From Glandiceps talaboti (Eukaryota; Hemichordata; Enteropneusta; Spengelidae): DNA of 64,000 bases. This document shows positions 13,601 through 25,038 of the stretch, piece after piece (positions within the stretch are counted from its first letter, which is position 1; the number at the start of each line of letters is the position of its first letter). The notes under the pieces are model-generated. The model had not been told where the DNA came from and searched no databases. It was given only the letters and a program-made list of their open reading frames with translations. A program made the position numbers and the translations under genes. The stretch lies in contig NC_135553.1 in assembly GCF_964340395.1 (NCBI RefSeq), positions 17,284,501 through 17,348,500 on the forward strand, written 5' to 3'.

Positions 13601-14610
13601 GCAACTTTGACCAACTTTGTATCATGGCCTTGTTCGTAACCAGACCAACTTTGTATCATGGCCTTGTTCGTAACCAGGCCAATTTTGTATCATGGCCTTG
13701 TTCGTAACCAGGCCAATTTTGTATCATGGCCTTGTTTGTAACTGGACCAACTTTGTATCATGGCCTTGTTTGTAACCAGACCAACTTTGTATCATGGCCT
13801 TGTTCGTAACCAGACCAACTTTGTCTCATGGCCTTGTTCGTAACCAGGCCAATTTTGTATCATGGCCTTGTTCGTAACCAGGCCAATTTTGTATCATGGC
13901 CTTGTTGGTAACCAGGCCAATTTTGTATCATGGCCTTATTGGTAACCAGGCCAACTTTGTATCATGGCCTTGTTTGTAACTGGGCCAACTTTGTATCATG
14001 GCCTTGTTCGTAACCAGGCCAATTTTGTATCATGGCCTTGTTCGTAACCAGGCCAATTTTGTATCATGGCCTTGTTCGGAACCAGGCCAACTTTGTATCA
14101 TGGCCTTGTTTGTAACTGGGCCAACTTTGTATCATGGCCTTGTTCGTAACTGGACCAACTTTGTATCATGGCCTTGTTCGTAACTGGACCAACTTTGTAT
14201 CATGGCCTTGTTCGTAACCAGGCCAACTTTGTATCATGGCCTTGTTCGTAACTGGACCAACTTTGTATCATGGCCTTGTTCGTAACCAGGCCAACTTTGT
14301 ATCATGGCCTTGTTCGTAACCAGGCCAATTTTGTATCATGGCCTTGTTGGTAACCAGGCCAACTTTGTATCAAGACCTTGTTTGTAACCAGACCAACTTT
14401 GTATCATGGCCTTGTTCGTAACCAGGCCAATTTTGTATCATGGCCTTGTTCATAACTGGGCCAACTTTGTATCAAGGCCTTGTTTGTAACGGGGCCAACT
14501 TTGCATCATGGCCTTGTTCGTAACTGGGCCAACTTTGTATCATGGCCTTGTTTGTAACTGGGCCAACTTTGTATCACGGTCTTGTTCATAACAGGGCCAA
14601 TTTCTCTCAT
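13601..14610. repeat. 34-bp minisatellite, about 29 units
   Basis: Tandem copies of a 34-bp unit with core GGCCTTGTTCGTAACCAGGC followed by CAATTTTGTATCAT. Units vary at a few positions (CAGGCC, CAGACC, CTGGGCC, CTGGACC). It sits in the spacer, about 1.5 kb beyond the GST-like stop codon. Open frames inside it are repeat translations. Confidence 0.95.
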
Positions 14611-14858
14611 ATTAATTATTCTACAATCTAATTTGTAGCTAAAAATAGAAACGTGCAGCAGATATTGATTAATTTTCTTATTAGTGAATCTGAATAGGTG
14701 CCAGTAAAGGTACAAATCACATATTGTTGATTAGAATATTCAGAATGACAGGCTTTACCAAAACTGTCCATTTGCTGGCGTTACCGCTTTTCAAAAATCC
14801 TTGGTCATGATACAAGATCTATTACTATGCTTTACAAACCTGATGACCATTTTAAGTA

Positions 14859-15177
14859 CAACTGTTGACATTAGACTGTGGATGAACAGAACCTGTTACA
14901 AAGAGGGAAAGTAAACAAATTAGTTGGATTAATAACACTTGGCACATCATGTTGGAACAACAGAGACTTGTATTACACACCATGGTTTGATAAGAACAGT
15001 TTTATGGCCTCTTTATGTATACATGAAATGCCAGGGGAGCTGGAAATTTGTTTGTGACTGTAAACTATTTTGTAAAGTGGCCATAAAACTGTTCTTATCA
15101 AATGATGTGACTGTATTACAAGTCTCTGTACTTGATGTAACAGGTTCCATTCATCCACAGTCTGATGTCGACAATTG
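14859..15177. mobile_element. TA-flanked fold-back element, copy 1
   Basis: A 319-bp element bounded by TA on each side. It starts CAACTGTTGACATTAGACTG and ends with the complement (CAGTCTGATGTCGACAATTG); long stretches of both arms, such as TTGATAAGAACAGTTTTATG and its complement, pair with each other. No coding capacity. A relative lies at 58745-59116. TA flanks fit a Tc1/mariner-type non-autonomous element, but the family assignment is an inference. Confidence 0.85.
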
Positions 15178-16064
15178 TATGTGTCTGTTCATTATTTGCA
15201 TTCATATCAGAGATTTGAGACAGTAGACATATTTTATACATAGTTGTGCTGACTACAATAAAAGTTTCATACGGCAAGTACAACCAACTTGACACAAGAA
15301 AACGACCAAACCCATTACAGTGTAAAGCACTACTACAGTACTACATCTCTGGCCACACCTTGTCAAATATTCATTTATTCAAATTTTACATTGCTTAGAT
15401 AGTGAGTGGGTTAAGTTTACCTGACATGAGTGAAACTTTGAAATCCTACAACAAATGATCAAATCATATACATATATTGTTTTGCACAAAATGAACTGCA
15501 TATATTTTCTTTTTAATTTTTACTCTCGTGTTAGGCAAAAAAAAAGGTATGTACATCACTTAAGTACCCTCGCGTCAGTCTCTTTTCTGTGTGTTTGTCC
15601 AGCCCATGCAGTCTGCAGATCTGTGGGGAAATAAAAAATAACCCTCCCTACTTCAGTGAAGACAACTGCAGAGCCAATCATGAACAAACAAATGACATCT
15701 GCCCCACATATACACACTTGCTCTAAAGTACTAAATAAAAAGAACAGTAACTGCCATTAATAGGAGATTTAGTAACAGGTTTGCTGAGAATTGAAAAAAA
15801 AAAAATTTACATTGTCACACTACTATAGACAAAATGTCCTTACCTGAAACAATTTTTTTTTTGGCCTAAACATCCTACACAAAAGCCAGCTTAGATGTGA
15901 CACTACTTGGAAGTTGAAGTTGTTTCATACTCAATTTGTACAAAAGTAAACCAGGATCACAGTAGACAGTAACACATAATTTGATAAAAATTGAAATATT
16001 TACTCAAATTACTCATCTTCATGTTTAACAGATGCATTACAAAAAAATAAATTGATATACTGTA
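15178..16064. other. Region 3' of the GST-like gene
   Basis: Probable 3' UTR of the minus-strand GST-like gene plus spacer. A minus-strand AATAAA (15374-15379) is a possible but unproven poly(A) signal. Nothing else recognised. Confidence 0.35.
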
Positions 16065-19000
16065 TTACAGCTTAGCAGTTGCAGCTCTGCGGACATGTAC
16101 ATTTACTCTCTCTACCCTGCACTGACTGAGATCAGTTTTGACAAGTTCTTTAGCACCACTGAACTTTCCAAGAAAATCATCCACACTACTTCTATCCTGA
16201 GAGGATAATCCACTGTAGAGATCTGTGATTCCCTGGAGCATCCAGAGACAATAAGGGAGTACTGCCCGGTTTCCGGTTACATTGCCGATGGTGAAAGGAC
16301 GGACACCAATACTGCGAGGTATATCCTGTTCTTCTGGATTATCCTGAAATACAGCAATTTACGTAAAATAAAAATTTTTGTTCTTTTTAAAACATTGTAT
16401 TCTCAGAATTACCAAGGCTAACAAATAACATAATAAGTTTCAGCTGTTCGATCCTAAATGTCTGCATTATACATGATTTGAATAAAATTTACCTCTCGCC
16501 TGATCAGTGTGTATAACATCAGTGATTTGTTTAATTTCATCTTACATCTGATTGGTTGTACAACTTAAGTGATTTGCATAAATCTACAGCATGCCTGATT
16601 GGCTGTGCAACAACTTCAGTGATTTGCATAAACTTTGCCTCATGCGTGATTGGTCATATGACAACTTTAAATTGATTTGTGTCTACTGACTAAATATGAT
16701 TACCTTGAGATACTGTGTCAAATCTGTTGCTGTATCCATTAAGAATGACCCATGCTCCTTAAATACTCTGTCAAGTAACGGATACAGAGTTTCAGGTATG
16801 TGATCATTTGGCAAGAAGTCTTTCTGTTCTGCTGGTAATTCTTCTTTCACTAGTCTTCCATCTACCACTTTATGTAAATGCTGTCTGGACTCAATAGTGA
16901 ATTGATTCATATTTTCAACCCAGGCAGCAACAACAGGAGCTCTGGTCCTCATTATTATACCTACAGAGAATAGTCACAAGATTTTCTCAGGAAAGTTGAT
17001 GATAAAGTTTTGTGTGTACTGTTCATGTCCCGCTTTTCAATAATATACAATATAGTAATACTAGTATATGGAAAAAAATCCAATTAGTTTACAGGAGAAA
17101 TCAATTTGCCTTAGCTTTTCACTCAAGGGACATGTTTTTTAGACAAAGATAGACACAATGACATTAACAGAGAAACAACACACACAGCAGAACTCTTTAC
17201 CCAATCGTATTGAAAAGTGATAAGCATTGCTATGTGTTTACAGTGCAGTAGACTTACAAATTACACATGGACTTCATGATTTTAATGGCTCCAATTGTTT
17301 GCTTTCCAAATGGCAACAACTACTTCTACATCCCTACTGTGTGTGCACCTCTATAATTGTTTCGTTTGCATTTGAAGTTGTCTCTCTCCCTTCATTTCAA
17401 AAACATCCTGTCTCATGAGTGAAAAACCAAGGCATATTCATTTCTCCTGTAATAATATGTATCTTCAATACATTATAGCCTGGTAGTGTTGGTCATGGCA
17501 CAAATCAATGCAAAAAAACATGTGTCATTGGGTCACTAATTGGATAAGTAAGCAGGCATGCATTACTGTGAACTCATTTGATACACACATATTTGGTTAC
17601 CGTAGTGATTTAAGAAGTGTTGATCAAATGTATGATATTTCACAAATGGTGATTTATATCAAAGAAGATAGGGATACCTACCTGGAGCAGAATCTCTGAA
17701 AAACATGGTGTACAGTTGACCAAATATAGCAAAGTCATTGATAGTTGGTTTATATCAAAGAAGATAGGGATACTTACCTGGAGCAGGATCTCTGAAAAAC
17801 ATGGCGTACAGTTGATCAAATATGGCAAAGTCATTGATAGTTGGTTTATATCAAAGAAGATAGGGATACCTACCTGGAGCAGGGTCTCTGAAAAACATGG
17901 TGTACAGTTGACCAAATATGGCAAAGTCATTGATAGTTGGTTTATATCAAAGAAGATAGGGATACTTACTTGGAGCAGGATCTCTGAAAAACATGGCGTA
18001 CAGTTGACCAAATATGGCAAAGTCATTGATAGTTGGTTTATATCAAAGAAGATAGGGATACCTACCTGGAGCAGGATCTCTAAAAAAACATGGTGTACAG
18101 TTGACCAAATATGGCAAAGTCATTGATAGTTGGTTTATATCAAAGAAGATAGGGATACTTACTTGGAGCAGGGTCTCTGAAAAACATGGCGTATAGTTGA
18201 CCAAATATGGCAAAATCACCGATAGTTGGTTTATATCCAAGAAGATAAGGATACTTATCAAAATGAGCAGTAAGCAGGTCTAATAACTCTGTATATCCTC
18301 TATCTAACTCTGGTTTGGTGTTATCATCAATTCCTGGAAAAAAACAAAACAATTTAATACTTCAGATATAGGAATTGATTTGTGCATTGAGTTAATTCCC
18401 ATCACTGCATGCCAATCACTCGTCTAGTTCCTATACAGTATCGTTACGATTTATACCTTCACTCACAACCACAGGCTGGTCATCCAGACTAGCCAATCAC
18501 TATCCCTAACATATACGATAAAAATATAAGTCTTTGATATTTGATTTTTTGAATGTTCACTCTTGCAGTCATTGCATTTCAAAACTAATTACACCTTTGA
18601 GTTTAATAGTTCCTACTGTACAAACATTAATGAGAAACTGTCTGTAACTTTATGTTGAGTCAGTTTCATTTCATATTGATATACATTTTGTATTTATATC
18701 ATAATACCATAACAACTACTATTATCACTACAAATTTGCATAAATTAATTGATTGGCATCGGAAAGACAGACTTGTCCATTTCTAACTGAATTCCTTAGG
18801 GACTTCTTGTATCCTGTTGTACATTAGAGGGTTACACACAGATGAGTACGTTAAAACGTGTCTACCCAATAGTGTTCTCTTCAGGTACTCAGGTGACATT
18901 ATGGTCATGTAAAAATGATATTATACATAACAATATATTTTAGGTATAAAAAAATGGTATAAATGCAAGTCTTTGTTATCAAGCTTCTCTGTGTAGCAAT

Positions 19001-22000
19001 CATGTTTTGTGGGTGCTGTTTATTCTTGAAACTATGTGAATTTCACACCATCACTTATTTGGGCATCAAAGGGGCTTTAGTTACAGACTTAAGTATCAAT
19101 TAATTTACTAGACTATCAACAATCGTCTTGACTTTTTTGTAATTTGTCTTTAATATTATTGTCGCTGAAATTAATAGAATTAAACATAACAAGGTGTATG
19201 CTGGACGTTCCATGAAGTCAAGATGACTGTTCTAATCCACAGGGCTTTCATTTCTATGAATATTCATGAGCGCCTTCGTTCATGGAATGTTTAACTCAGA
19301 TGCCTGGTTAACCACTAGAGGGCGTTTGAGGAGATAATACAGATGCTAGATTATATTTTATGTGTTCGAATCCTCTGTGAGTAGTGCACATTCTGTATCT
19401 GCATTGTACATGCTGACTATTAGATTGTATGTTAGTAAATAAAATATATTTCTGAAGGTTTTTTAGGAATATGATCAAATATAATGTGTCTGAATACAGA
19501 CTATTAATTTACCTGCAGTGGGCTCATTACTTCTAAAGGAGGGAAAAGGTAAATGATCCTCTCTGAGAACATATATGTTGTTCTGTAGGAAATTTATTTC
19601 ATCAATAAATTAAACTTACCAATAAATTGTATAGATGATCCAAAGCGTGAACAGATTCTCTCTCCCTTCTGTCTCTGAACATCTTCTGGATCTCTAGGAA
19701 ATGATGCCTTGCCAAATTCCTGAGTTAGAAATTTCCTGTTTTCAGGAAAACTCCACCTGTTGATGTGATTGTGTATGCAGTCAAATTATTCATAAATGAA
19801 TATTTACTTCATGTTGGAAAAGGGAAAGTAATATAAATTTTGAATTTAACCTCCCCAAAACTGACATGGTCATAATAAAATGCATTTTAAAGGAAAAGTC
19901 CACACAGACTTATTTCTACCTTTGGTACACTTGTATTGATTACTACTATCAACTTAAAGGAAAAGTCCAGTCAAACCATAGACCTTTTAGTACACTTGTA
20001 TTGATTACTGCTCTCAACTTAAAGGAAAGTCCAGTCAGTCTTATTTCTACCTTTAGTACACTTGTATTGATTACTACTATCAACTTAAAGGAAAAGTCCA
20101 GTCAGACTTATTTCTACCTTTAGGACACTTGTATTAATTACTGTTATCAACTTAAAGGAAAAGTCCAGTCAGACTTATTTCTACCTTTTAGTACACTTGT
20201 ATTGATTACTGCTATCAACGTAAAGGAAAAGTCCAGTCAGACTTATTTCTACCTTTTAGTACACTTGTATTAATTACTACTATCAACTTAAAGGAAAAGT
20301 CCAGTCAGACTTATTTCTACCTTTAGTACACTTGTATTGATTACTGCTATCAACTTAAAGGAAAAGTCCAGTCAGACTTATTTCTACCTTTTATACACTT
20401 GTATTAATTACTACTATCAACTTAAAGGAAAAGTCCAGTCAGACTTATTTCTACCTTTTAGTACACTTGTATTAATTACTACTATCAACTTAAAGGAAAA
20501 GTCCAGTCAGACTTATTTCTACCTTTTATACACTTGTATTGATTACTGCTATCAACTTAAAGGAAAAGTCCAGTCAGACTTATTTCTACCTTTTATTCAT
20601 TTGTATTAATTACTACTATCAACTTAAAGGAAAAGTCCAGTCAGACTTATTTCTACCTTTTAGTACACCTGTATTGATTACTGCTATCAACTTAAAGGAA
20701 AAGTCCAGTCAGACTTATTTCTACCTTTTATACATTTGTATTAATTACTGCTATCATCTTAAAGTAAAAGTCCAGTCAGACTTATTTCTACCTTTTATAC
20801 ACTTGTATTAATTACTACTATCAACTTAAAGGAAAAGTCCAGTCAGACTTATTTCTACCTTTTAGTACACTTGTATTGATTACTGCTATCAACTTAAAGG
20901 AAAAGTCCAGTCAGACTTATTTCTACCTTTTATACATTTGTATTAATTACTGCTATCAACTTAAAGTAAAAGTCCAGTCAGACTTATTTCTACCTTTTAT
21001 ACACTTGTATTAATTACTACTATCAACTTAAAGGAAAAGTCCAGTCAGACTTATTTCTACCTTTTAGTACACTTGTATTAATTACTACTATCAACTTAAA
21101 GGAAAAGTCCAGTCATACTTATTTCTGCCTTTAGTACACTTGTATTGATTACTGTTATCAACTAAAGGAAAAGTCCAGTCAGACTTATTTCTACCTTTAG
21201 TATACTTGTATCAGCTTACATATGATTTTGGGTGATGAAATGATATTTATCTTGTTTCAACTTTGACATCTTGTCAAGAAATATAAAGAGTGCAAAGACA
21301 AAGACATTAGGGTAAAAATGATGTCACCACTAGAGGTTTTTCCCATAAACCCTTGCTGGAAAATCCCAAAATGGCTGAACTGTCAAGTGCAGTAGGGTTT
21401 CTTTACACTAAGATTCAAAGTTTTTAGGGAAGTTACCAAAGTGCTATTTTATCAACCAAAATGATATTTATAAATGTTAATCTATCGATTAGCATCAACA
21501 AGTGACACTAAAGCCAGAAATAAATCTGACTGAATTTCCTTATGACAAAAAGCCAATACCCCATTTTAGACCAAAATACATAATCACAGATATGAAAATG
21601 TCAACCAGTGAATAGCTGGAGGAAATTCCGAGGGCAATTCCTGGAAATTTCGAACTAGTCGAGAATTTATTATGTGGTTCCTTCCAGAACCTAATTTTAG
21701 ACCAAACAAAATCGAAAAGTGTGAAAAGTAGACCCCATTTTAGACTCCTTATCTCTAAAATTACAGTACCCATTTTAGACCAAAGGTTGAAAAACCCCAC
21801 CCCAAAGAGCTGCACACATATGTATACCCAATCAAGACAATATCTCCAAAGGATCATATTTTAATAGGAAAGAAAAAAAAAGAATTTTTTTTCTGAACTT
21901 GAGACAGGCAAATGACAAACAGGATAAATCCTACAAACCTATAATGCATAGCAGTGATAAACAACCATTCATCAGCATACAACTCCAGTAATTGACTGAC

Positions 22001-22394
22001 AAGTTTTTGTTTTGGAGTGCTAGGATGGATAGAAGGCTCTGGGTATGTTTTCTCCAATGTGTTAATGATATCTGTGGAATCCTGTAGAAGTTCATTGTCA
22101 GGTGTGACAACAATTGGTACAACACTCCAACCAATGCGTGGCTTGACAACATTTCTCATCACCTACATAAGTAAAATAGAATTGAAATGATGAAAATATG
22201 CCCCTTTTTAGGGTCAACAAGATTGACTGTGTAACAAAGCATAATAATTTTGTTTTGAAACATGTCCACCAATCTGACAGTGGACAGACCATTATTTGAT
22301 TCAAAATTTTAATATTCTTTCCTTTTTAAAATTACAACAGCATACATCAATTACATGTAACAACTAAGATAGTTAGTCATATAATTATGTTCTT

Positions 22395-22467
<73 letters not shown>

Positions 22468-22911
22468 GTGAGTGGTTGAATGACTGACTGACTGACTGAC
22501 TGACTGACTGACTGACTGTCTGATTGATGAATGGATGGGTGGATGGAATAATTCATTATTCTATGACTCATATGAGCTTCCTGGCTCATGACAAAATATG
22601 GAGATAAGTGTTTATCTTAAAATTCGCGGGTATTTAGAGATCCCCAGAATTTCCAGAGAATTTCGATGCAAGATCAGTCTGATCTTGCAGATGGGAACAC
22701 TTTGTTCGCGTGGGGGCGTGGTGACATGGCAAACTATATACATTCTCTATGTATGAATATGCATCATTGCATGTCTCACCTCGAGAGTGCATAACACAGG
22801 TTCAAATGGGATCTTCTTGTACCGAAGGTATCCTCGCACTTTTGCCGTATACGGTGACAACTCGGCTCCGATAAACTGCAACATCTTGCCCACTGCTGAT
22901 ACTGATGGCAT
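16065..22911 (-). CDS. Glutathione S-transferase-like protein, 399 residues
   Basis: Exons in reading order: 22780-22911, 21939-22162, 19620-19756, 18163-18333, 16704-16960, 16065-16343. The 1200 coding bases end in TAA and all phases close. The ATG at 22911 has good context (CACAATGCC). The N-terminal thioredoxin-fold half shows SPYTAKVRGYLRYKKIPFE, with Ser19 where GSTs carry the catalytic Ser/Tyr/Cys, the cis-proline motif VVP (Pro60) and QDS (71-73), which normally holds the gamma-glutamyl group. The second half (about 100-320) reads like a GST C-terminal helical domain (LLGYKPTIGDFAIFGQLYA); the last 90 residues are an extension. At about 400 residues it is nearly twice a classical GST and resembles a longer GST-like family also seen in bacteria. 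Substrate unknown. Exon 4 ends inside a 96-bp minisatellite. Confidence 0.88.
16490..16680. repeat. Degenerate tandem repeat in GST-like intron 5
   Basis: Three to four diverged copies, about 60 bp each, of a unit containing TGATTGG, CAACTT and AGTGATTTGCATAAA. Confidence 0.6.
17651..18258. repeat. 96-bp exon-boundary minisatellite, about 6 units
   Basis: Units start at 17653, 17749, 17845, 17941, 18037, 18134 and 18230 (period 96, once 97). The first unit lies in coding exon 4 and crosses its splice donor at 18163/18162. Each later unit repeats the coding segment for YKPTI-DFAIFGQLYAMFF plus a donor-like GTAAGTAT or GTAGGTAT. The donor itself matches coding sequence for DKYPYLLGYKP about 70 bases upstream in the same exon, so the present boundary seems to lie within duplicated coding DNA. 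Reading past the first donor reaches TGA within seven codons in the GST frame, so only that donor gives a productive message. Confidence 0.93.
18334..19619. other. GST-like intron 3
   Basis: Non-coding, no exon recognised. A short inverted pair (CGTTCCATGAA at 19206 with TTCATGGAATG near 19280) is the only structure noted. Confidence 0.5.
19885..21215. repeat. 67-70-bp minisatellite, about 19 units, in GST-like intron 2
   Basis: Tandem units containing ACTTAAAGGAAAAGTCCAGT, then CAGACTTATTTCTACCTTT and CACTTGTATTGATTACT. It lies closer to the acceptor of exon 3 than to the donor of exon 2 and, unlike the array at 17651, carries no recognisable exon sequence. Repeat translations give open frames up to 90 codons that are not genes. 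Confidence 0.93.
21540..21800. repeat. Scattered ATTTTAGACCAAA motifs
   Basis: Four occurrences of a CCATTTTAGAC- or AATTTTAGAC-like motif within about 230 bases of GST-like intron 2; probably decayed tandem or element sequence. Confidence 0.4.
22163..22779. other. GST-like intron 1 with CTGA/TTGA microsatellite
   Basis: Non-coding. A compound CTGA, TTGA and CTGA microsatellite occupies about 22395-22546. Confidence 0.7.
22395..22546. repeat. CTGA/TTGA compound microsatellite
   Basis: Runs of CTGA, then TTGA, then CTGA again, ending in GGAT-like repeats. Confidence 0.95.
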
Positions 22912-23567
22912 TGTGATTTCAACACGGAGTTCGACACTAGTTCAAAGACCAACACCATAAAAAGGGCAAAGGTCGACTTTGAAAAACGTCACATGCACAG
23001 TAGTGCAGTGACGTTGATCCGCGGAGCACCACTTGACAGGTGAAAAGCCCGATGATCGATGGCATTCAAGCCAAGATACTGACTGGTAGATGACTCCAGG
23101 GGTGTAGGAATTTTGGCAACTCTCCGTGACAAGTCTTCATTTCAACTCTGAGTACCACTTCATTTCAGCTCCCAGGCTGGAAAGGTGTCGCTTCAAAAGG
23201 TGAGATAAACAGTCGTCAGTCACTGTGTGTGTATAACTATAATAATATTGTGTGGTGAATGAGTCGGGTCCACAAGTGGCCGCTCTTCTCGGCTTGAGTG
23301 CAAGTGTTTTCAAACACCAAATACGACACAAGCTATCGTTTGTATATATCAGAGACAGTGGCATAGCCGTCTTCGTCATTACATGTATCATACTCAACTC
23401 CATCTCCATCTCCATGCTACAAATATCATCATTCCAGTGTAAAGATGTCCGGGAAAAGGTCTATGTATTACACTTCTATAGACTATAGTGGCTTCTTAAA
23501 TCTTAGATGTAAACATTGCGTAATACTAATAGTAATACTAATTACTTTTCCACTCTACTGGCCGCTA

Positions 23568-23613
23568 TCACCACCACCACCACCACCACCACCACCACCA
23601 CCACCACCACCAC
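23568..23613. repeat. CAC microsatellite
   Basis: About 15 CAC units directly abutting the palindromic element that starts at 23614. Confidence 0.9.
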
Positions 23614-23710
23614 CACAGGTACTTGAATCAATCTGTATGATTTAAAAAAAAAATATGTATAGATACATATTTTTTTTTAAAAATCATACAGATTGATTCG
23701 AGTACCTGTG
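23614..23710. mobile_element. 97-bp palindromic element, copy 1
   Basis: Starts CACAGGTACTTGAATCAATC and ends with the complement, GATTGATTCGAGTACCTGTG; arms of about 30 bases flank an A/T-rich loop. A second copy with the same ends lies at 40917-41014. It is far too short to code; probably a very small MITE. Confidence 0.85.

Positions 23711-23750
<40 letters not shown>
23711..23750. repeat. ATC microsatellite
   Basis: About 13 ATC units directly abutting the right end of the palindromic element. Confidence 0.9.
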
Positions 23751-23751
<1 letters not shown>

Positions 23752-24022
23752 GTGACAAATAATTTTGTTATCAAGTCATCAGTTGTGTTTATATATTAAT
23801 GAATTTCATAGAAAGGATGGTCTTATAATTATTTTGTGTCATTATTGACCAATGATTTATCATTTTACATAGACTGATTGATTGAATTGATTGAATTTAT
23901 TTGGGTAAAAATTTATACAAGTACATATTAAAATACAAGGATAAAAATCACCGAGGATAACACATAAAAGTCTTTCCAATGTGGTCCTCATAGGGGTATT
24001 CAAAACGCCATGGCAAAAATGT

Positions 24023-24060
24023 TACAACAAACAAACAAACAAACAAACAAACAAACAAAA
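24023..24060. repeat. CAAA microsatellite
   Basis: Nine uninterrupted ACAA units. Confidence 0.9.
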
Positions 24061-24305
24061 TTAAAATAATTTTAAATGTATTACAGATGACAGAGCACCA
24101 CACAAAAAAATTATAAAATACACAGACCACCCACAATTTAAAAAAAGGAAGGACTAAAAAGTTACAAAATATTATGTTCTTTAACCTCTAATTTGTTCCA
24201 TAGAAAAACAAATGACGCTAAATTTGTTTATCGTATGATGTCAAACAAAAAGAAAACCACATAAATATTAATGTCTGACCAGCACTCTGTCAGGCGAGGA
24301 AGAAT

Positions 24306-24645
24306 TCAATCTAATTAAAATTTGATGTGGTGAATATGCTTTAATATCTCTGTACGTGTATTTACTTCTATTTCATTCATTTGATTTTCCCAGCCTTCTT
24401 CCCACAATGTGATTAAAATCTGATGGGGTGAATATGGCTCTATTGCTTTATTTGCTTCTATTTCATTTGTTTATTGTCGTGTTTTTTTTTATTTTGTTGG
24501 TCTGCAGGAGTGATCGCCTTCGTGAGAAGAATTAAGGCAATCACTCCCAGAATGACATTGAAAACAAATGGCAATAAACGAATGAAATAGAGATATAGAG
24601 AATAGAGTTGTATTCACCACATCAGATTTTAATCAGATTGGGAAG
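24306..24645. mobile_element. Fold-back element with GATTAAAATCTGATG arms, copy 1
   Basis: GATTAAAATCTGATGGGGTG near 24410 pairs with CACATCAGATTTTAATC near 24618-24634, and the arms continue inward (CTTCTATTTCATTTGTTTAT with its complement). A second, weaker left arm lies about 100 bp further left (near 24310). A relative is at 31690-32116. No coding capacity. Confidence 0.75.
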
Positions 24646-25038
24646 AATTGTACCATCGCTGTAAAACCGCAGGCCTCTTTATAGCACTATCCAAGACGCA
24701 TCACCATTTTTCATACATGTTTGCTGAAAAATATATGCTTGGCTTGCGAGAATTAACTGCACAAATAGTGAATATCATAGGATGAAGTTTTATTGCATTC
24801 AGTTATGAATAAATTATGCAGATAAAGTATATTCATTATACAAATGACATTTCATAATATAAATAGAATTGAAACTATAGACCTGAATAAGGATGACTGA
24901 CCGGCACTGACCTTCAGACTGGGGAGAACCCCAAAAGACTAAATGACATCATGGATATCATGTCGATAATTTTACTATGTTGATATTGTACATGCTTAGA
25001 TAGAAACAGTCTGTTGTGATGGAACAGTGGGAAACACA

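Larger units (their letters stand above)
22912..25038. promoter_or_regulatory. Divergent spacer between the GST-like and endonuclease IV genes
   Basis: The two start codons point away from each other across 2127 bp, so both promoters must lie here. It also holds a CAC microsatellite, a palindromic element at 23614-23710, an ATC microsatellite, a CAAA microsatellite and a fold-back element at 24306-24645. No promoter motif can be singled out. Confidence 0.5.

Noticed and set aside
13998-14183. Repeated 61-codon frame (MALFVT...)
   Set aside because: Translation of the 34-bp minisatellite, which has no conserved start or end.
17640-18126. Repeat-rich proteins of 128 and 136 residues on opposite strands
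   Set aside because: They are off-frame or antisense readings of the 96-bp array; the GST frame has TGA in each intronic unit.
20337-20811. Two 90-codon plus-strand frames
   Set aside because: Readings of the 67-70-bp minisatellite inside GST-like intron 2.
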